Shown: one piece after another, positions 9,601 to 18,529 of the stretch | How the letters are laid out: the number at the start of each line of letters is the position of its first letter | Position numbering within the stretch: position 1 is the first letter of the stretch | Source of the DNA: Novipirellula caenicola | GTDB lineage: Bacteria > Planctomycetota > Planctomycetia > Pirellulales > Pirellulaceae | Reading direction: 5' to 3' | Assembly (NCBI RefSeq): GCF_039545035.1 | Contig: NZ_BAABRO010000002.1 | Span: 186,001-250,000 of the forward strand | Length of the DNA: 64,000 nt | Made by a program: the position numbers and the translations under genes | The notes under the pieces: model-generated | What the model was told of the DNA's origin: nothing | What the model saw: only the letters and a program-made list of their open reading frames with translations | The model's database searches: none

Positions 9601-9951
9601 CGATGGTCACTTGGGTAATACAGTGAGTGATGGAACAAGTTTCACAGTGAATTAATCTTTGCCAATCGGCACATCGTTTGCTTACGATTGTTTGCTTACG
9701 ATCAGGTGACCCAAAGGCGTTGGGGGTTCGGCGTCGTCAGGGATGACGTCAATTCGGTAGTGTGTGAGATTTTTCTAGCTACCGACCGAATCCTGTGTCA
9801 TCAGCCCCGCGTCTCGATCCGATTGGACATTCCCATTGGCCGTTCGGTCCCGTATCGAGTCGCTCACCCGTTTGCCGCTGCTATTCGCAAGAGTCTAAGC
9901 TCGCTGAGCATTTAATATCAGCAGGCTTGTGATTGATTTTCAACAAAATTT
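9601..9951. other. Intergenic region upstream of the histidine kinase
   Basis: This 351-bp stretch lies between a minus-strand kinase gene and a plus-strand small gene, so it must hold promoters for both. A short plus-strand frame (9688-9915) has no ribosome-binding site and low-complexity coding character, so I do not call it. I see no hairpin or repeat shared with other parts of the window. Confidence 0.5.
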
Positions 9952-10347
9952 ATGAACGAACCCCAAACTTTCCAAGACGCACTTCGCCAAGCAAAATCGA
10001 TTTGGATCGGTTGCCAATGGCCGACGCAATTTGGAAGTTCGCGGTTAAATCTCGAGGGATTGCGGAGTCGTCAGGCGGGGATTGCGGAAAAGGCGACTCG
10101 CGGCGAGGAATCGCGATGCTGGGGTGGTGCCGCCATCTGGTTGGCTGCGGTCGAACAGGATGCTGCGCTTGCCGGAGAACTTGCCGAACAAGCGGTGCGA
10201 GCGGTCGAAGCGGGCGAAAACGGCGAGGTTCACCGATTGCTCGGCGAGGCCGTCGCGTTAGAGCAGAAGTACCGCGAACCGGTCGTCTACCAGCCGCTGC
10301 TAAAACGCTTTGAACAAGCCATGGCTCTGCAAAGCTGTTGCTCATAG
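9952..10347 (+). CDS. Small hypothetical protein
   Basis: A 131-residue acidic, alanine-rich, mostly helical protein with no signal peptide or membrane segment. I do not recognise its family. The central part ('ELAEQAVRAVEAGENGEVHRLLGEAVALEQKY'; key repeats A-x-x-x-A-x-x-A) suggests two or more amphipathic helices. The N-terminal W-I-G-C-Q-W segment is unusual. The start is not well supported, as the bases before the ATG are AT-rich with no clear Shine-Dalgarno. A minus-strand frame of the same length covers the same bases; I prefer the plus strand because its product looks like a folded helical protein while the antisense one is arginine/proline-rich. It precedes mgtE by about 230 bp. Confidence 0.55.
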   Translation: MNEPQTFQDALRQAKSIWIGCQWPTQFGSSRLNLEGLRSRQAGIAEKATRGEESRCWGGAAIWLAAVEQDAALAGELAEQAVRAVEAGENGEVHRLLGEAVALEQKYREPVVYQPLLKRFEQAMALQSCCS

Positions 10348-10579
10348 CGGCAATTAGTTTTCCATTGGAAACCTTCTTGCCACCTCAAACGCCAGCCGTG
10401 CTATCGGTTACCGAGTTTTTTCGTCAAGCTAATCACTTGCCGACCCTGGCGGCTTGAACGTCAACGCCCCGGCGGCTATCAAAGCCAGTCCTTTTGGAGA
10501 ATCGACGTGTGGAATGGTCGATCCTTCGAATTTGCTTGCAAAGCTGTCACCCATTTCTCCATCCACGAAAGAGTCGTCG

Positions 10580-11974
10580 ATGCCTAGCTCTGAGGATCTA
10601 TCAACCGGTGCACCCCAATTGGACGATCGTCCGTGGGAAGAAATGCTGCGATTGGCCCAAGAGGGAGATCAAGTCCAGCTCGAAGATTACGTCTCGCAGC
10701 TTTCGACGGCCGATCAAGCCTTGGCGCTGAGCCGGTTGGACGAAGAGGAAGAAATGCAGGTATTGGAGGCGATGGATGCCGCCGACGCAGCGGAATTGAT
10801 CAGCCATTTGCCCGAGATCGAAGCCGCTCGGATGTTGGCGCTGCTCGATTCGTCCACCGCCGCGGCGATCGTCCATGAATTGCCCAGCGACGAGCAGGCC
10901 GATTTGCTCGGCGACCTGAGCGACGAACAGGCCGAAGCGATTCTAGAGGAACTGCCTCAGGACGAGGCGGCTGCGGTTCGCGAGCTTTCGTCGTACGAGG
11001 ATGACGAAGCGGGCGGGATGATGGTTCGCGAAATGCTTCGCTTCAACGATCAAATGTTGGTGCGGGACGTGATCCAGGACCTCAGCGAACACGGCGAGGA
11101 TTACAGCGACATTGACGTTCGATACGCCTATGTCTGTGATTCGCAGGACCGGCTTGTTGGCGTTTTGCCAATGCAGAATCTATTGTTCGTCAAACGCGCC
11201 GAACAGCTTTCGGACCTAATGATTCGAGACCCGTTATCGGTGCAGGCGACCGCGTCGTTGGACGATTTGGTCGAATTGTTCGACACCCACAACTACCTCG
11301 CCGTGCCGGTGGTCGACGAACTGGGCCGACTGCAAGGCATCGTTCACCGCGAGGCGGTGCAATACGAAGAGACGCGGGCAGCCGAAAGCGATTACCTAAA
11401 AAGCCAAGGGATCGTTGGCGGCGAAGAACTGCGGACGATGCCGTTGTGGCTCCGAGCCCGGCGACGATTGAGTTGGTTGAGCATCAATGTGTTTTTGAAC
11501 ATCGGCGCCGCCGCGGTCATTGCCTATTTCCAAGACACGCTTCAAGCCGTGATCGCGTTGGCGGTATTTTTGCCGATCATCAGTGATATGAGCGGATGCA
11601 GTGGTAACCAGGCTGTCGCGGTCAGCATGCGAGAGCTTTCACTCGGGTTGGTGCGGCCCACCGAAATGCTACGTGTTTGGTGGCAAGAGGTTTCGGTGGG
11701 GCTGATCAATGGCTCGGCCCTCGGGCTGCTCGTTGCAATCGTCGCGGTGCTGTTTAATGGGAATCCGTATCTCGGAATCGTCGTCGGAATTGCCCTGTTC
11801 GCGAATACAATAGTAGCAGTGTCGATCGGCGGCGTGGTGCCATTGGTACTGAAGCGATTTGGTTTTGATCCCGCCGTGGCCAGCGGCCCGCTGCTAACGA
11901 CGGTCACCGACATGTGTGGATTCTTCTTTGTGCTCGGGCTCGCCACGACGATGCTTTCGAAACTGATTGACTAA
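10580..11974 (+). CDS. mgtE: MgtE-type magnesium transporter
   Basis: A protein of 464 residues from the chosen ATG, which has GAAAGAG about 7 bases upstream; in-frame starts at 10454 and 10514 would add a poorly conserved leader. The N-terminal MgtE_N superhelical domain has repeated '[20 protein letters not shown]' and '[18 protein letters not shown]' type units. A pair of CBS domains follows ('[18 protein letters not shown]', '[14 protein letters not shown]'), then a membrane domain with about five helices starting at '[15 protein letters not shown]'. The pore-region signature '[20 protein letters not shown]' differs from the common M-G-G-N-x-G form but keeps the glycine/asparagine positions. 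MgtE proteins are Mg2+-gated Mg2+ channels, with the N and CBS domains sensing cytosolic Mg2+. The stop codon overlaps possible upstream starts of the next gene. Confidence 0.93.
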   Translation: MPSSEDLSTGAPQLDDRPWEEMLRLAQEGDQVQLEDYVSQLSTADQALALSRLDEEEEMQVLEAMDAADAAELISHLPEIEAARMLALLDSSTAAAIVHELPSDEQADLLGDLSDEQAEAILEELPQDEAAAVRELSSYEDDEAGGMMVREMLRFNDQMLVRDVIQDLSEHGEDYSDIDVRYAYVCDSQDRLVGVLPMQNLLFVKRAEQLSDLMIRDPLSVQATASLDDLVELFDTHNYLAVPVVDELGRLQGIVHREAVQYEETRAAESDYLKSQGIVGGEELRTMPLWLRARRRLSWLSINVFLNIGAAAVIAYFQDTLQAVIALAVFLPIISDMSGCSGNQAVAVSMRELSLGLVRPTEMLRVWWQEVSVGLINGSALGLLVAIVAVLFNGNPYLGIVVGIALFANTIVAVSIGGVVPLVLKRFGFDPAVASGPLLTTVTDMCGFFFVLGLATTMLSKLID

Positions 11975-12083
11975 CGGCCGTCCTCGGCAGCGGCCATTCC
12001 CGCAGCCCCTCGGCCACTTGTCGCCGATTCGCCGATTCCCCAACAAAACCAATAGCCGACCGAACCAACAAGGGACGTCAAAC

Positions 12084-13643
12084 ATGGAACCGCTTGATCT
12101 TACTGAATTTGAATGGAAGATCGTGGTGCGTCAGTTGACCATCGACGACTACGATGCGTTGGTCGAAATTGCCAAACGTTGTTTTCCTGGGATGGAACCT
12201 TGGGGTCGCGATCAGATTGAAAGCCAATTGGCGATTTTTCCCGAAGGCCAGATCTGTGTGGAAATCGATGGCAAACTGGCGGCATCTTCGTCCAGCTTGA
12301 TTCTGGAATACGATTCGTCGCTGGAATGGCATAACTGGAAAGCGATTGCCGACGGTGGCTATATTCGCAACCACAAACCCAAGGGAGACACGCTGTACGG
12401 GATCGAAATCATGGTCGATCCTGAATACCGCGGCATGAAATTGTCTCGGCGGTTGTACGACGCACGGAAAGAATTGTGTCGCCAAAAGAATCTGTCGCAA
12501 ATCATCATCGGCGGCCGAATTCCTGGTTACCACAAACACGCCGACAAAATGTCTGCGCGGCAATACATCGATTCGGTGGTCGAAAAAGAGAACTACGATC
12601 CGGTGTTGACCGCCCAACTGTCCAACGGATTTATCGTTCGCGGACTGACCCCCAACTACCTGCCCTCGGATACCGAATCGTGCGGCTACGCAACGCATGC
12701 GATTTGGAGCAATATTGAGTACGTGCCTGGCGCGAAACGGCGTTTTCACAACGTCGTCGAACCCATCCGGGTCTGCGTCGTGCAGTACCAATTGCGAGCC
12801 ATCAATGGGTTTGACGAGTTTGCGCAGCAGTGCGAGTTTTTTCTCGACACCGCTTCGGATTACAAGTGTGACTTTATCTTGTTCCCCGAATTGTTCACAA
12901 CTCAACTGCTTTCCTGTGTCGAGTCGAGTCGTCCTGGGCAAGCCGCCCGCCAATTGGCTGACTTCACGCCGCAGTATCTCGATCTGTTCACCGAGTTGTC
13001 GGTCAAGTACGACATCAACGTGATTGGCGGTTCACAGTTCGTGATCGAAAACGGCACGCTGTACAACGTCGCCTATCTGTTCCGCCGCGATGGATCGATC
13101 GGCAAACAATACAAGATTCACATCACGCCAAGCGAACGCAAATGGTGGGGCGTCAATCCAGGTAAATCGGTCGAAGTGTTTGAAACCGATTGCGGACCGA
13201 TCGCCATCCAAATCTGTTACGACATCGAGTTCCCTGAATTGACTCGAATCGCTACCCAGAAAGGCGCTCAAATCATCTTTGTGCCGTTCAACACCGACAC
13301 TCGTCACGGCTACCTACGCGTGCGATATTGTGCCCAGGCTCGCTGTATCGAAAATCATCTGTATGTCGCCATCTCGGGCTGTACCGGCAACCTGCCTTTT
13401 GTCGAGAATTCCGATATCCACTACGCGCAGTCGGGGATCTATACCCCGGCCGACGTCGAGTTTGCGCGCGATGGGATTGCCGCAGAATGCAATCCGAATG
13501 TCGAAACCGTGATCATTCACGACTTAGATTTTGAACAGCTCCGCCGCCACCGCGAAACCGGTTCGGTGCAAAATTGGAACGACCGCCAACGTGGACTCTA
13601 CAAAGTGGTCTACGAACAAGACGGCACATCACACGAAGTGTAA
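12084..13643 (+). CDS. GNAT acetyltransferase - carbon-nitrogen hydrolase fusion (YhcX-like)
   Basis: A 519-residue bifunctional-type protein. The ATG at 12084 is chosen because AAGGGA sits about 10 bases upstream; an earlier in-frame ATG at 11967 lies inside the mgtE end and adds only a Pro/Arg-rich leader. Residues about 10-215 are a GNAT fold with the acetyl-CoA loop region '[20 protein letters not shown]' (key R-G-x-x-L-S/G-R). Residues about 225-515 are a nitrilase-superfamily amidohydrolase with the Glu-Lys-Cys triad in 'LFPELFT', 'YKIHITPSE' and '[11 protein letters not shown]'. The layout and length match Bacillus subtilis YhcX and related proteins. The family is thought to hydrolyse amides or act on acylated amines; the substrate is unknown. 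It lies 109 bp after mgtE and may be cotranscribed with it. Confidence 0.92.
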   Translation: MEPLDLTEFEWKIVVRQLTIDDYDALVEIAKRCFPGMEPWGRDQIESQLAIFPEGQICVEIDGKLAASSSSLILEYDSSLEWHNWKAIADGGYIRNHKPKGDTLYGIEIMVDPEYRGMKLSRRLYDARKELCRQKNLSQIIIGGRIPGYHKHADKMSARQYIDSVVEKENYDPVLTAQLSNGFIVRGLTPNYLPSDTESCGYATHAIWSNIEYVPGAKRRFHNVVEPIRVCVVQYQLRAINGFDEFAQQCEFFLDTASDYKCDFILFPELFTTQLLSCVESSRPGQAARQLADFTPQYLDLFTELSVKYDINVIGGSQFVIENGTLYNVAYLFRRDGSIGKQYKIHITPSERKWWGVNPGKSVEVFETDCGPIAIQICYDIEFPELTRIATQKGAQIIFVPFNTDTRHGYLRVRYCAQARCIENHLYVAISGCTGNLPFVENSDIHYAQSGIYTPADVEFARDGIAAECNPNVETVIIHDLDFEQLRRHRETGSVQNWNDRQRGLYKVVYEQDGTSHEV

Positions 13644-13752
13644 CCAACGGTCTTGCCCCCGTTCCCGCGTCCCTTCGATCGACGATCTTGCTGGTGATTT
13701 TTCAGTCATCAGCGGATCTACCCCGCAAACCGGTCCGCCTAACCGTTGCGGC

Positions 13753-13989
13753 TCATGGCGACAAATTCAACACCTGGGTTTCCGCGTCCGCCAACTCGGT
13801 GGGCAATGCAACGATCTGCAACGTAGTCGACTCGGTCGTTGCGGGTGGCAGCTCGCCGCGACGAATCGCGACCTCGCGAGGGGCGACGATCCCAATTTGA
13901 ACTCGGCCACCGGCGACACGGTTGATCGTCAACAATACGTCCGATCCGATTTGAATGGTTTCGCCTACTTTGCGGCTGAGCACTAACAT
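13753..13989 (-). CDS. csrA: CsrA translational regulator
   Basis: A 78-residue protein starting 'MLVLSRKVGETIQIG', the invariant CsrA N-terminus. The ATG at 13989 is preceded by AAGGA at optimal distance; an earlier in-frame start would add 20 unconserved residues. The RNA-binding beta1 (L-V-L-S-R-K) and the conserved 'VQIGIVAPREVAIRRGE' segment (beta4-beta5, with the R-E-V/I motif) are present. CsrA binds GGA motifs in mRNA leaders to block or stabilise translation. At 78 residues it is slightly longer than E. coli CsrA (61), with an acidic C-terminal tail. It converges with the GNAT-nitrilase gene. No fliW or flagellar gene is nearby in the window. Confidence 0.95.
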   Translation of the reverse strand: MLVLSRKVGETIQIGSDVLLTINRVAGGRVQIGIVAPREVAIRRGELPPATTESTTLQIVALPTELADAETQVLNLSP

Positions 13990-14098
13990 GATTCGATCCT
14001 TGAATGGGTTGTTTTTCGAAGTCAGATTTCGACTTGATACGCGGAACAAAGCAACCGCCGGACCAATCGTGCTGTGAAACTAAGAAAATCTCGCGACT

Positions 14099-14243
14099 TC
14101 GTCATTTTGTCTCACCAATCTACCCCACCACACCGCATTCACCCCTCCTGTGAGCAGGAACAGCGGTTCTCGATGGCGGCGGATGTCCAGAATCTTTCCA
14201 AGCCCTAAAACGAGATGGAAAGAATGTTTCCACAAAATGACGA
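14099..14243. repeat. 145-bp segment bounded by a perfect 12-bp inverted repeat
   Basis: TCGTCATTTTGT at 14099-14110 is repeated inverted as ACAAAATGACGA at 14232-14243. No coding sequence lies between. It could be a remnant of a small non-autonomous mobile element or a regulatory stem for csrA, whose start lies about 110 bp away on the minus strand. Confidence 0.45.
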
Positions 14244-14278
14244 CACTACGTCTACTTTGGGTAACGGCGCGGCGCGGG

Positions 14279-14378
14279 GCCAATGCTATCCACTCCGGTA
14301 GCGGTGCGGCGCGTGCGACCCGGCCGCTGACGCGTCGCGGCTCATTAAATCAACAACCCGTTCACGGCTTGTTGATTT
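14279..14378. repeat. Dispersed palindromic intergenic repeat, copy 1
   Basis: The core reads GCCAATGCTATC...TAGCGGTGCGGCG...CGGCCGCTGACGCGTCGCGGCTC and ends in a hairpin (AAATCAACAA / TTGTTGATTT, 14347-14377). The same order of blocks recurs at 44002-44103 and 45134-45259, and its left part at 22088-22196, so this is a dispersed family of this genome rather than a local accident. Confidence 0.7.
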
Positions 14379-14407
14379 AGTGATGTTTCCAGCGGCAAGG
14401 GGGGCAT

Positions 14408-14459
14408 GATGGACTTCCAAGTCCGTCAATGGTGTATTCGACGGACTAGGAAGTCCATC
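14408..14459. repeat. 20-bp inverted repeat hairpin
   Basis: GATGGACTTCCAAGTCCGTC (14408-14427) pairs with GACGGACTAGGAAGTCCATC (14440-14459) with one mismatch and a 12-base loop; each arm is itself partly palindromic. It has no T-run, so it is not a classic terminator, though it sits 36 bp past the stop codon of the minus-strand Calx-beta gene. The structure is that of a REP/REPIN-like element. Confidence 0.65.
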
Positions 14460-14494
14460 GTACGACTAAATCAACAGCCCGTTAACGGTATCCA

Positions 14495-17400
14495 CTATCC
14501 GAGTAACTGCAACGTGTCGTCGAGATCGGCCATCGCCTTATCGACCTGCGACGCCGTCGCTTGGACCGTCTCCAATTCAGCGGTGTCGCCAAGGGCCGGC
14601 AATTGGGCGAACGTGGTGACCTTGCTCGATTGAACCTCGGCAACCGTTTGCGATGATTCGGCGACGGGCTCATCGACGGGATCGGAACCCGACGTCGGCA
14701 ATGCCAACGCAGCGGCGGATGATTCGCCACCGTCGCGGTTCGCAGCGCTACGTGACAATTCGTTGATCACTCGCAACGCGTCCATCGCCGTAATGCGTCC
14801 ATCCGCATTGACGTCGTAATAGCGTCCCGGAGCCACCATCGTCTCGCCTTCCGCACCGCCTTGTCGGTCTAATTGGTTGACCACCAACAACGCATCCATG
14901 GTGGTGGTTTCACCGCTGCCATCGACATCGGTGGACTCAATCAAATTAGTAGGGCTGACCCCCGTCACGGCATCGCTTCCAGCCGAGGAACGGACGATCA
15001 AAATTTGGTCTTCGTCGGACGCGTTGACAATCAACGCGTACAAGTTTCCGGCGGTCAGATTCGCCGTCAAAACGCCGCCCGCGTCATCGGCCAGCGGATT
15101 GAGATCCTCGTCATACAGCACCACTTTCGCGGTGACCGATGTTGACCCGACGTGCCCCACGGTCAATGTCGTATTCTTGACCGCGCCGAACAAGATTGCC
15201 GTCGACTGATTGCTGGCGGGGATCACTTGCGGACGTGCGATGTTGGCGGTGATCACCGAACCGCCGCCCCCACTTGTGTCGTTGTCCAAAATCGAACCGG
15301 TAAACACGGTGCTCTCGCCAAGATTGGCTCCAGACGGTTGATTCAGCGTCACCACCACCGTTTCCACGCTTTCGACGATTGCATCATCCACCAAATTGAT
15401 CGTGATATTGCCAGCGGTTTGCCCGGCGGCGATGGTGATCGGGTTCGCCGCCACGGTGTAGTCGCTTCCCGAGGTTGCCGAACCTGTCAGCGTAAAGGGA
15501 ACCGTGATCGCCGAATCGCTTGGCTTCGATAGCTGCACCGTCACGTTGATCGCCGAAGATGCCTCGCTGACCGACTGGGTCACATTGGCGATCGTGACGA
15601 TGGGCAGGCTTGGAACCGACGGATCGGTATTCTGCAGCGTGATCGTATGCGTGGTTGCCGTGCCCAAGCTGGCTCCGGTTGGCGGCTGCAAGGTGATCGA
15701 GATCGATTCATCTGCTTCGCTCTCGGTGTCACTGATCGCCGTCACCACGATCGCCCCCGAAGTGGCTCCGGCGGGAATCCGCAGCGGACTGCTGCTGATC
15801 GTGTAGTCCGTTCCTGCCGTTGCCGTTCCGCTTACCTCAAACGGGATGACAACTTCCGAATCCGCAGCAGCCGACAATAAGACCGAAATTGAAACGTTGC
15901 CGCCATCTTCGCTGACCGTTTGGGCAACGATTGAGAAATCGACCACGGGATCGGTGGGCACGGTCGAATCATTGTCCGTGATCGAAATCGTCAACGTCGA
16001 GTTCGTCCCCAGATCATAGCCTGCCGGAGGCGACAAACTGATCAAGATCGTCTCGACCGATTCGACCAAATCATCGTCGATGATTTCGATCGGCAAACTC
16101 GTAGTGCTGGTTCCTGCTTCGAACCTTAACGATTGCTGTCCGATCATAAAATCGCTTCCATTGGACGCCGTACCGATAATCGTCACTGGAACGGTGATCA
16201 ATTCGGGAGCCAGAATGCTCAATCGCGCGGTTGCCAATGCGGCCATCGACGACTCGGACACCGTGATTTCGTCGGTCGTGAATTCGACGGTCGGATTGCT
16301 GCCCTCGACGTCGTTATCGGTGATGGTGATCGTCGTCTCGGTCACGCTGCCTAAATTGCCAAAACTCGGCACGCCGAGCGTGAACACGATCGTTTCATCC
16401 AATTCGATCAAACTGTCTTCGAACAAATTTATCTTGATGGTTCGAGAGGTTTCGCCCGCGGCAAATCCCACGACGTTGGTCAAACTGGCATAATCGTGAC
16501 CGTTGATCGCGGTGCCAGAAAGAAAGAATGGCACTTCGACAAACGACTCAGTGACTTCCGACAAACGCACCGTAACGAAGATCGCCGGGTCACCTTCAGA
16601 AACGCTAAGCGTGGATTGTTCGATATTGATCGTCGGCGGAGGCGATTGGTCATTGTCGCTAATCGTGATTTGCTCGGTCGGAATATCACCGAGGACGGCA
16701 CCGGTCGGCGCTGCCAAATTCACGAACAACACCTTATCGCCATCGACAACGGTGTCGTCATTGATTTCCACCGTGATCGACGCCGCGGTTTGTCCAGCGG
16801 CGAAGACAAGCGGGCTCGACGAGATCGAGAAGTCGGTATTCGGGCTGGCGGTACCACTAAACGTAAACGGCACCGTGATCGGCGCATCGCTCGGCTTCGA
16901 CAAAATCACGTTTAGCGAGATCGTGCCAATGTCTTCACCGACCGTTAACGACGAAGCACGGAAATTGACGGTCGGCGGAGGGACTTCGTCGTTGTCAATA
17001 ATCGTCAACACTTGACGATTGGGCGTACCAAGTTTCGCGTTGGTCGGCGGGTCGAGTTTGACAATCACCGTTTCATTGTTTTCCAGTGCAAAGTCGTCGG
17101 TGATCGCGATCGCAATGGTTGCACTTGTTTCACCCGAAGGAATGATCAGCGAATCGCCGCTGATCACAAAATCGCTGTTCCGCGAAGCACTGCCGGAAAC
17201 CGTATAAGGAATGATCACATCCGATTCCGTCGGTCCAGAAAGCGTGACGGTCATCTCTGCCGTCCCCGCGTTCTCTTGAATGGTCGATGTCGCCAATCCG
17301 AGCGTTGCGATCGGGGTGCTGTCATCGTCATCAACGATATTGATTGTGTGCGTCTTTTGAACTCCCAATAGGGCGCCAGTCGCATTGCCCAGGGTCACCA

Positions 17401-18196
17401 CAATGGTCTCGGCGGGTTCGGGCGACAAATCATCATGGATCGTGAACGTGATGTCGGCCGACATACTGCCCGCCGGAATGATCAACGGCGACGCGTCCAC
17501 AGTAAAATCACTGCCTTCGGTGGCCGTTCCCGACACGGTAAACGGAACGATCACGTCTTCGTTGGTAATCTGCGAAAGCGAGACATTCACGCTTACGGTT
17601 TCGACATCCTCAAGCTGTGATTGCGTCGTGGTCGTTGTGCTGACCACCGTTTCACTTGCGTCACTGACTCGCAGAATGACGTCGCCATAGTCCGTGATTG
17701 GTAGTGAATTGGATTCGGCGTCAACAACAAGCGTTCGCGTCGGCGAACTGACTCCGGTCGCATTGAGCGTCAACCGATAATCACCGGCCACGTCGGGAAC
17801 GGTCACATCGAACGTGCCCAGGCTGCGAGTCGGCGGGACGCCCAGCGCCGCAGTGGCTGAGCTCGAAACCACCGAATCGCCGGCCTCGCGATTGATCACT
17901 TTGTCAATGAAAACGGGGAAATCCTCGGACTCGAAAAACTCGTCAATCTCGAGCGCCGAAGCACTGCTGGCAAAATTCAACTGGAAACCACGAACCGCTT
18001 GCTCGGCCGCCGTCAACGACGCTTCGAAACGAATGGTCGAACCCCCGCTCGCACTGACGACCGTCGTCCCTTCGGTTTCCGTTGCACTTCCCACCACTGG
18101 CAATAAATCGATCACCGCGAGCAAACGACGATCCTCGAGCGTTTCAGCAAAAAGACGTCGGCGTTTTACGTAGCGACTCGTGGTTCGACGGCTCAT
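14495..18196 (-). CDS. Calx-beta repeat surface protein with C-terminal dockerin-like EF-hands
   Basis: A 1233-residue secreted or surface protein. The ATG at 18196 has GAGGA about 9 bases upstream; an ATG 21 bases earlier lacks one. The N-terminus is basic and carries 'RRRLFAETLEDRRLLAVI', the planctomycete extracellular N-terminal motif, in place of a standard hydrophobic signal peptide. Residues about 35-190 form a cohesin-like or lone beta domain. Seven Calx-beta repeats of about 110 residues follow (about 190-1000), each beginning near 'V-S-E-x-x-x-x-x-x-V-x-L-S' and ending near 'T-I-x-D-N-D', a Ca2+-binding turn. A further beta domain then leads to two dockerin type I-like loops ('DVDGSGETTTMDALLVVNQL', 'DVNADGRITAMDALRVINEL'). 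Calx-beta modules bind Ca2+ in adhesins and in Na/Ca exchangers; dockerins bind cohesins. An adhesion or matrix role is inferred. It is probably transcribed alone. Confidence 0.88.
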   Translation of the reverse strand: MSRRTTSRYVKRRRLFAETLEDRRLLAVIDLLPVVGSATETEGTTVVSASGGSTIRFEASLTAAEQAVRGFQLNFASSASALEIDEFFESEDFPVFIDKVINREAGDSVVSSSATAALGVPPTRSLGTFDVTVPDVAGDYRLTLNATGVSSPTRTLVVDAESNSLPITDYGDVILRVSDASETVVSTTTTTQSQLEDVETVSVNVSLSQITNEDVIVPFTVSGTATEGSDFTVDASPLIIPAGSMSADITFTIHDDLSPEPAETIVVTLGNATGALLGVQKTHTINIVDDDDSTPIATLGLATSTIQENAGTAEMTVTLSGPTESDVIIPYTVSGSASRNSDFVISGDSLIIPSGETSATIAIAITDDFALENNETVIVKLDPPTNAKLGTPNRQVLTIIDNDEVPPPTVNFRASSLTVGEDIGTISLNVILSKPSDAPITVPFTFSGTASPNTDFSISSSPLVFAAGQTAASITVEINDDTVVDGDKVLFVNLAAPTGAVLGDIPTEQITISDNDQSPPPTINIEQSTLSVSEGDPAIFVTVRLSEVTESFVEVPFFLSGTAINGHDYASLTNVVGFAAGETSRTIKINLFEDSLIELDETIVFTLGVPSFGNLGSVTETTITITDNDVEGSNPTVEFTTDEITVSESSMAALATARLSILAPELITVPVTIIGTASNGSDFMIGQQSLRFEAGTSTTSLPIEIIDDDLVESVETILISLSPPAGYDLGTNSTLTISITDNDSTVPTDPVVDFSIVAQTVSEDGGNVSISVLLSAAADSEVVIPFEVSGTATAGTDYTISSSPLRIPAGATSGAIVVTAISDTESEADESISITLQPPTGASLGTATTHTITLQNTDPSVPSLPIVTIANVTQSVSEASSAINVTVQLSKPSDSAITVPFTLTGSATSGSDYTVAANPITIAAGQTAGNITINLVDDAIVESVETVVVTLNQPSGANLGESTVFTGSILDNDTSGGGGSVITANIARPQVIPASNQSTAILFGAVKNTTLTVGHVGSTSVTAKVVLYDEDLNPLADDAGGVLTANLTAGNLYALIVNASDEDQILIVRSSAGSDAVTGVSPTNLIESTDVDGSGETTTMDALLVVNQLDRQGGAEGETMVAPGRYYDVNADGRITAMDALRVINELSRSAANRDGGESSAAALALPTSGSDPVDEPVAESSQTVAEVQSSKVTTFAQLPALGDTAELETVQATASQVDKAMADLDDTLQLLG

Positions 18197-18431
18197 AGGG
18201 GAAAATCCTCGTTGCATCAGAATTTGTCGGGGGCAGGAAAGTCTGTGGACTATGCTGGAAAGGCAGGGTGTGGGTTAATCTTAATCCACCCAATCGGTGA
18301 CTGCCACTATGATCCCCGAGGAACCGAATTCTTCGATTTAACAAGTGATTTCGCCCGCGTTTTGCGAGAGTCGACATCGCAAAGCACCACAAAACCGCTA
18401 TGCAACGGCCTGAATCGCGAATCGATTCTCC

Positions 18432-18481
18432 AAAAAAAAAACGCCTCATTCGGTTGTGAAGGTCACAAACCGAGTGAGGCG
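18432..18481 (-). terminator. Strong intrinsic terminator
   Basis: On the minus strand a roughly 18-bp near-perfect stem (CGCCTCACTCGGTTTGTGA / TCACAACCGAATGAGGCG) with a 3-base loop is followed by ten T. It lies about 50 bp past the stop of the 18530-19273 gene and insulates the downstream Calx-beta gene from it. Confidence 0.93.
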
Positions 18482-18529
18482 CCAATGAATCGGAGTTTGA
18501 GCAATCGCGGCGGGTTAACGCAGCAAAAT

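Noticed and set aside
9950-10345. Minus-strand frame of equal length to the small gene at 9952
   Set aside because: Its product is arginine- and proline-rich without structure, while the plus-strand product is helical. Neither has a strong start, so the choice remains moderately uncertain.
12078-12953. A 291-codon minus-strand frame opposite the GNAT-nitrilase gene
   Set aside because: It lies wholly inside a gene with clear catalytic motifs on the other strand and has no features of its own.
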